Below the pieces are notes generated by a model. It saw only the letters and a list, made by a program, of their open reading frames with translations, was not told the DNA's origin and made no database searches. Below are positions 61,254 to 64,000 of a stretch of 64,000 bases of DNA, piece by piece. Both the position numbers and the translations under genes were made by a program. How positions within the stretch are numbered: the stretch's first letter is position 1; each line of letters opens with the position of its first letter. The stretch is from an uncultured Clostridia bacterium (GTDB taxonomy: Bacteria > Bacillota > Clostridia > Oscillospirales > Acutalibacteraceae), in the NCBI GenBank assembly GCA_944380775.1, contig CALWIP010000023.1, positions 106,633-170,632 of the forward strand, written 5' to 3'.

Positions 61254-61985
61254 TTATATTCCCTGTGTTTTTTCTAAAAAAGCACGGTCTTTTTCCGTCA
61301 GGTTTGCCTTTTTCAACAAATCCGGCCGCCGCTGTGCCGTGCGCAAAAGCGACTGTTCCCGCCGCCATTGAGCAATCTTGGCGTGGTGGCCGGTGAGCAG
61401 CACCGGCGGCACCGGGCGGCCGCGCCACATTGCCGGCCGCGTGTAGTGCGGGTACTCCAAAAGGCCGTTGAAATGGCTCTCTTCTTCAAAGCACTCGTCG
61501 TCGGAGAGGACGCCGGGCACCAGGCGGCTCACGGCGTCCGCCAGCGCGAGGGCCGGCAGCTCGCCGCCGGTGAGGACAAAATCCCCCAGGCTAATCTGCT
61601 CGTCGATATAGGCGTCGAGCACCCGTTCGTCAACGCCCTCGTAGTGCCCGCAGAGAATCACCAGGTTTTCATATCCGGCCAGTTCCTTGACCTTCTCCTG
61701 GTCCAGCACGCTGCCCTGCGGGGACATATAAATGGTATGCGGCGCCCCGCCGAGATGCTCCAGCAGGCTGTCCATACAGGCGGCAATTGGCTCGGCCAGC
61801 AGCAGCATGCCCATCCCGCCGCCGAACGGGGCGTCGTCCACGCGGCTGTGCTTGTCGTAGGCGTAGTCGCGGATCTGGTGGCAGCACACCTGGAGCGCCC
61901 CTTTTTTCCGCGCGCGCCCGATGATGCTCTCAGCCATAACGGTCTCGCACATCTCCGGGAACAGCGTCAAAAGATCAATCCGCAT
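61254..61985 (-). CDS. trmD: tRNA (guanine37-N1)-methyltransferase
   Basis: TrmD makes m1G37 in tRNAs reading CNN/GGN codons and so prevents +1 frameshifts. The 243-aa SPOUT enzyme has RIDLLTLFPEM, DDAPFGGGMGMLL, ILCGHYEGVDERV and the knot region SLGDFVLTGGELPAL. The ATG at 61985 lies 11 bp inside rimM, with GGGGA nine bases upstream; a TTG two codons earlier is less likely. Confidence 0.96.
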   Translation of the reverse strand: MRIDLLTLFPEMCETVMAESIIGRARKKGALQVCCHQIRDYAYDKHSRVDDAPFGGGMGMLLLAEPIAACMDSLLEHLGGAPHTIYMSPQGSVLDQEKVKELAGYENLVILCGHYEGVDERVLDAYIDEQISLGDFVLTGGELPALALADAVSRLVPGVLSDDECFEEESHFNGLLEYPHYTRPAMWRGRPVPPVLLTGHHAKIAQWRREQSLLRTAQRRPDLLKKANLTEKDRAFLEKTQGI

Positions 61986-62490
61986 CGTCAAAAATCCCCT
62001 TGATCGGGCGCACCAGCAGCCGCCCGGCTTCCAGATCCGTGTCGACGACGACGTCCGGGATCACCGGCAGAAGGAATTCTTTCCCCGCGCTGTCGCGCAC
62101 GGTGTAGACGTCGTTCGCGCCGGTCTTCAGCACGTCGGTGAGCGTCCCGTACCGGCGGCCGGTGTCGGCGTCGGTCACCTCCAGGCCGATGACGTCCTGG
62201 ATGAAGAATTTCCCCTCTGGCAAAGAGACGTCCTCCCGGTCCAAGTAGAGGATCTTTCCGCGCAGCAGGTCCCCCTCCGTGGCGGAGGAGCAGCCCTCAA
62301 TGCGCAGCAGCAGCAAGCGCTTGTGCGGGCGCGCCGAAAGCACCTTCACCGGGCGCGTACCCTCGTCCCAATACAGTACCGGGAACCCTGCGAGAAACGC
62401 GGCGGAATCGCACCACGGTTCCACACGGAGCTCGCCGCGCACGCCGTGCGTGCCGACGATGCGCCCGGCCTCCAGATATCGTTTTTTCAT
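61975..62490 (-). CDS. rimM: Ribosome maturation factor RimM
   Basis: RimM helps assemble the 30S head and binds S19. The 171-aa frame has the N-terminal RimM domain (LEAGRIVGTHGVRGELRV) and the PRC-barrel domain (KFFIQDVIGLEV ... KEFLLPVIPDVV). It overlaps trmD by 11 bp, and lies behind a terminator that separates it from khpA. Confidence 0.95.
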   Translation of the reverse strand: MKKRYLEAGRIVGTHGVRGELRVEPWCDSAAFLAGFPVLYWDEGTRPVKVLSARPHKRLLLLRIEGCSSATEGDLLRGKILYLDREDVSLPEGKFFIQDVIGLEVTDADTGRRYGTLTDVLKTGANDVYTVRDSAGKEFLLPVIPDVVVDTDLEAGRLLVRPIKGIFDDAD

Positions 62491-62513
62491 TGTGCCGCCT
62501 CCTTGTTTTGGCA

Positions 62514-62582
62514 GCGTGCGGGGGCGCTCCCCCGCACGCGTGGGAGAAAAAAAGACTGCTGCGGCGGGCGCGGCAGTCTTTT
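62514..62582 (-). terminator. Terminator and second hairpin in the khpA-rimM gap
   Basis: Reading on the minus strand, GACTGC/GCAGTC with A4/T4 flanks (62550-62559 with 62573-62582), followed by seven T, is a good terminator. An 11-bp GC hairpin (62514-62524 with 62529-62539) follows before rimM. Placed inside the usual ffh-rpsP-rimM-trmD order, they suggest partial termination. Confidence 0.7.
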
Positions 62583-62603
62583 AGCCCGGGTGACGGGCGC
62601 GCC

Positions 62604-62837
62604 TCAGCCGATTTCGACTGAGGCCTTTTGGTCGTTCCGGGTGGCGGCCGCGCGCATGACGACGCGGATCGCCTTGGCGATGCGGCCCTGCTTGCCGATC
62701 ACCCGGCCCATATCGTTTTCCGCCACATAGAGGTGGTACACAACGGTCCCATCCTCTGCGGGCGCGTCGGCTTCTACGCGCACCGACGCAGGATCTTCAA
62801 CCAGGCCCTGCGCGATGGCTACCAACAGCTCTTCCAC
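62604..62837 (-). CDS. khpA: KH-domain RNA-binding protein KhpA
   Basis: A 77-aa single KH domain protein with the GKQG loop (DMGRVIGKQGRIAKAIRVV). KhpA pairs with KhpB (Jag/EloR) and binds RNA in Firmicutes, with effects on elongation and division. The start is a GTG at 62837, nine bases behind GGAGG. It lies 22 bp after rpsP. Confidence 0.93.
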   Translation of the reverse strand: MEELLVAIAQGLVEDPASVRVEADAPAEDGTVVYHLYVAENDMGRVIGKQGRIAKAIRVVMRAAATRNDQKASVEIG

Positions 62838-62859
62838 TACCCATTACCTCCAGGGGAAC

Positions 62860-63102
62860 TTACAGTACGCCGTGCTTTTTGAACAGCGCCTTCACCGTAT
62901 CGGTCGGCTGCGCGCCGTTTGCTACCCACTTTTTGACCTTCTCCGGGTCCACCTTCACAACGGACGGCTCCTGCATCGGGTCATAAGAACCGATCTCCTC
63001 AATGAAACGGCCGTCGCGCGGATACCGCGAGTCGGCGACAACAATGCGGTAGAACGGATTTTTCTTTGCGCCCATGCGGCGCAGCCTGATTTTTACTGCC
63101 AT
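62860..63102 (-). CDS. rpsP: 30S ribosomal protein S16
   Basis: S16 (80 aa) binds the 16S 5' domain in early assembly. The conserved start [26 protein letters not shown] is whole; the end is [17 protein letters not shown]. The ATG at 63102 has AGGTAG upstream. It follows ffh by 102 bp, in the classical order. Confidence 0.96.
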   Translation of the reverse strand: MAVKIRLRRMGAKKNPFYRIVVADSRYPRDGRFIEEIGSYDPMQEPSVVKVDPEKVKKWVANGAQPTDTVKALFKKHGVL

Positions 63103-63204
63103 AATTTGCTACCTCCAAATTCCATCTATTCAAGATGTTCACAAATATATCGCGGCCGCGTGGGTTCCCCCACGGGACGTTTTCCAATTTTTCCGCCCGC
63201 GCCG

Positions 63205-64000
63205 TCAAGGCTGCATGGGCGGGAACCCGGCGAAGCGGCGCTTGCCTTTTTTCCCCTTGAGCTGCTTCATCAGCTTCTGCATCTGCTCAAACTGGCGCAG
63301 CAGCCGGTTGACGTCCTCCACCTTGGTTCCGGACCCGGCCGCAATGCGGCGCTTGCGCGAGGGGTTGATGAGGGAAGGCTTCGCGCGCTCTTCCTTGGTC
63401 ATGGAGAGGATGATGGCCATCATACGGTCCATCATACGGTCGTCCACATCCACATCCTTGAGTTCTTTTTCCAAGCCCGGCAGCTTTGAGAGCACCGATT
63501 TGAGCGGGCCCATCTTTTTCACCTGCGCAAACTGGTCGAGAAGATCGTTGAGATCCATTTTGTTCTGGATCATCTTTTCCGCGGCCTTTTGGGCGGCCTT
63601 CTGGTCAATCTTCATCTGGGCTTCCTCAATCAAGGAGAGCACGTCTCCCATGCCAAGGATGCGCGACGCCATCCGGTCCGGATGAAACGCTTCCAGGTCC
63701 CCGATTTTTTCGCCCGTGCCGCTGAATTTAATCGGCTTGCCGGTCACCGCGCGCACAGAGAGCGCCGCGCCGCCGCGGGTGTCGCCGTCCAGCTTCGTGA
63801 GGATGACGCCGGTGATATCCAGCCATTCGTCAAACGTCTTGGCGACGTTCACCGCCTCCTGGCCGGTCATCGCGTCGACCACCAGCAAAATCTCCTGCGG
63901 CTCGACGGCCGCCTTGATGCGGCGGAGCTCATCCATCAGCGTTTCGTCAATTTGCAAACGGCCCGCCGTGTCGATGAGCACCACATCGTTGCCGTAGTCG
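63205..64000 (-). CDS. ffh: Signal recognition particle protein Ffh, C-terminal part (cut by window edge)
   Basis: Ffh is the SRP GTPase that targets membrane proteins. Only the last 265 residues are present; the frame runs off the window at 64000. Visible are the end of the G domain ([43 protein letters not shown]) and the Met-rich M domain that binds 4.5S RNA and signal peptides ([30 protein letters not shown]). It heads the rpsP-khpA-rimM-trmD group. Confidence 0.96.
   Translation of the reverse strand, partial: DYGNDVVLIDTAGRLQIDETLMDELRRIKAAVEPQEILLVVDAMTGQEAVNVAKTFDEWLDITGVILTKLDGDTRGGAALSVRAVTGKPIKFSGTGEKIGDLEAFHPDRMASRILGMGDVLSLIEEAQMKIDQKAAQKAAEKMIQNKMDLNDLLDQFAQVKKMGPLKSVLSKLPGLEKELKDVDVDDRMMDRMMAIILSMTKEERAKPSLINPSRKRRIAAGSGTKVEDVNRLLRQFEQMQKLMKQLKGKKGKRRFAGFPPMQP

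Overview
The window looks like a chromosome segment of an anaerobic, low-oxygen Firmicute of class Clostridia, most likely Oscillospiraceae/Ruminococcaceae. This is inferred from gene content and order, not from a database search. The DNA is GC-rich, with strong GC bias at third codon positions. AGGAGG-type ribosome binding sites and TTGACA/TATAAT-type promoters are easy to see. An [FeFe]-hydrogenase maturation operon (hydE, hydG, hydF) points to fermentative anaerobic life. Nearly all genes are housekeeping genes and most lie on the minus strand. I see no insertion sequence, prophage, CRISPR array, tRNA or rRNA gene.

Layout, left to right. (1) 1-11.7 kb: rpoB-rpoC-rpsL-rpsG-fusA-tuf, read leftward, with tuf cut by the window edge. 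(2) 12-18.5 kb: rpmE, then yigZ-dgt-dnaG-rpoD and an IscR-like Rrf2 regulator; behind them a membrane protein of the VanY fold that has lost its zinc site, and an 87-aa unknown. (3) 18.6-24.8 kb: an M18 aminopeptidase, then an operon (DUF951, prfA, ywlC, coaE, lytic transglycosylase) divergent from birA. (4) 24.9-29.8 kb: gltX-glnS, an intact VanY-type carboxypeptidase and an HD-domain protein. (5) 29.8-33.9 kb: a TM1266-type regulator with hydE-hydG-hydF behind a long leader that ends in a terminator with a plausible antiterminator. (6) 34-39.3 kb, plus strand: ppx/gppA and ppk1 (polyphosphate), pfk and a small membrane protein. (7) 39.3-45.4 kb: sirtuin, htpG under a CIRCE operator, an MntE-like CDF exporter, a HAD phosphatase and corA with a long leader. 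(8) 45.5-57 kb: the division and cell-wall cluster mraZ-rsmH-ftsL-PBP-mraY-ftsW-murG-murA-ftsQ, then ftsZ with its own promoter. (9) 57-61 kb: HPr, uvrC, rsmD, coaD and a coiled-coil protein; uvrC is frameshifted by a 4-bp tandem duplication. (10) 61.2-64 kb: ffh-rpsP-khpA-rimM-trmD.

The genes cover transcription, translation, cell-wall synthesis and division, DNA repair, phosphate and ion balance, and hydrogenase assembly. The points most worth a second look are the hydrogenase-operon leader, the (CCTT)3 frameshift in uvrC, the catalytically dead VanY paralogue beside a live one in the same window, the corA leader that hides its own ribosome binding site, HrcA-type control of htpG, and a 36-codon open frame in the rpoB leader whose stop touches the rpoB start region.
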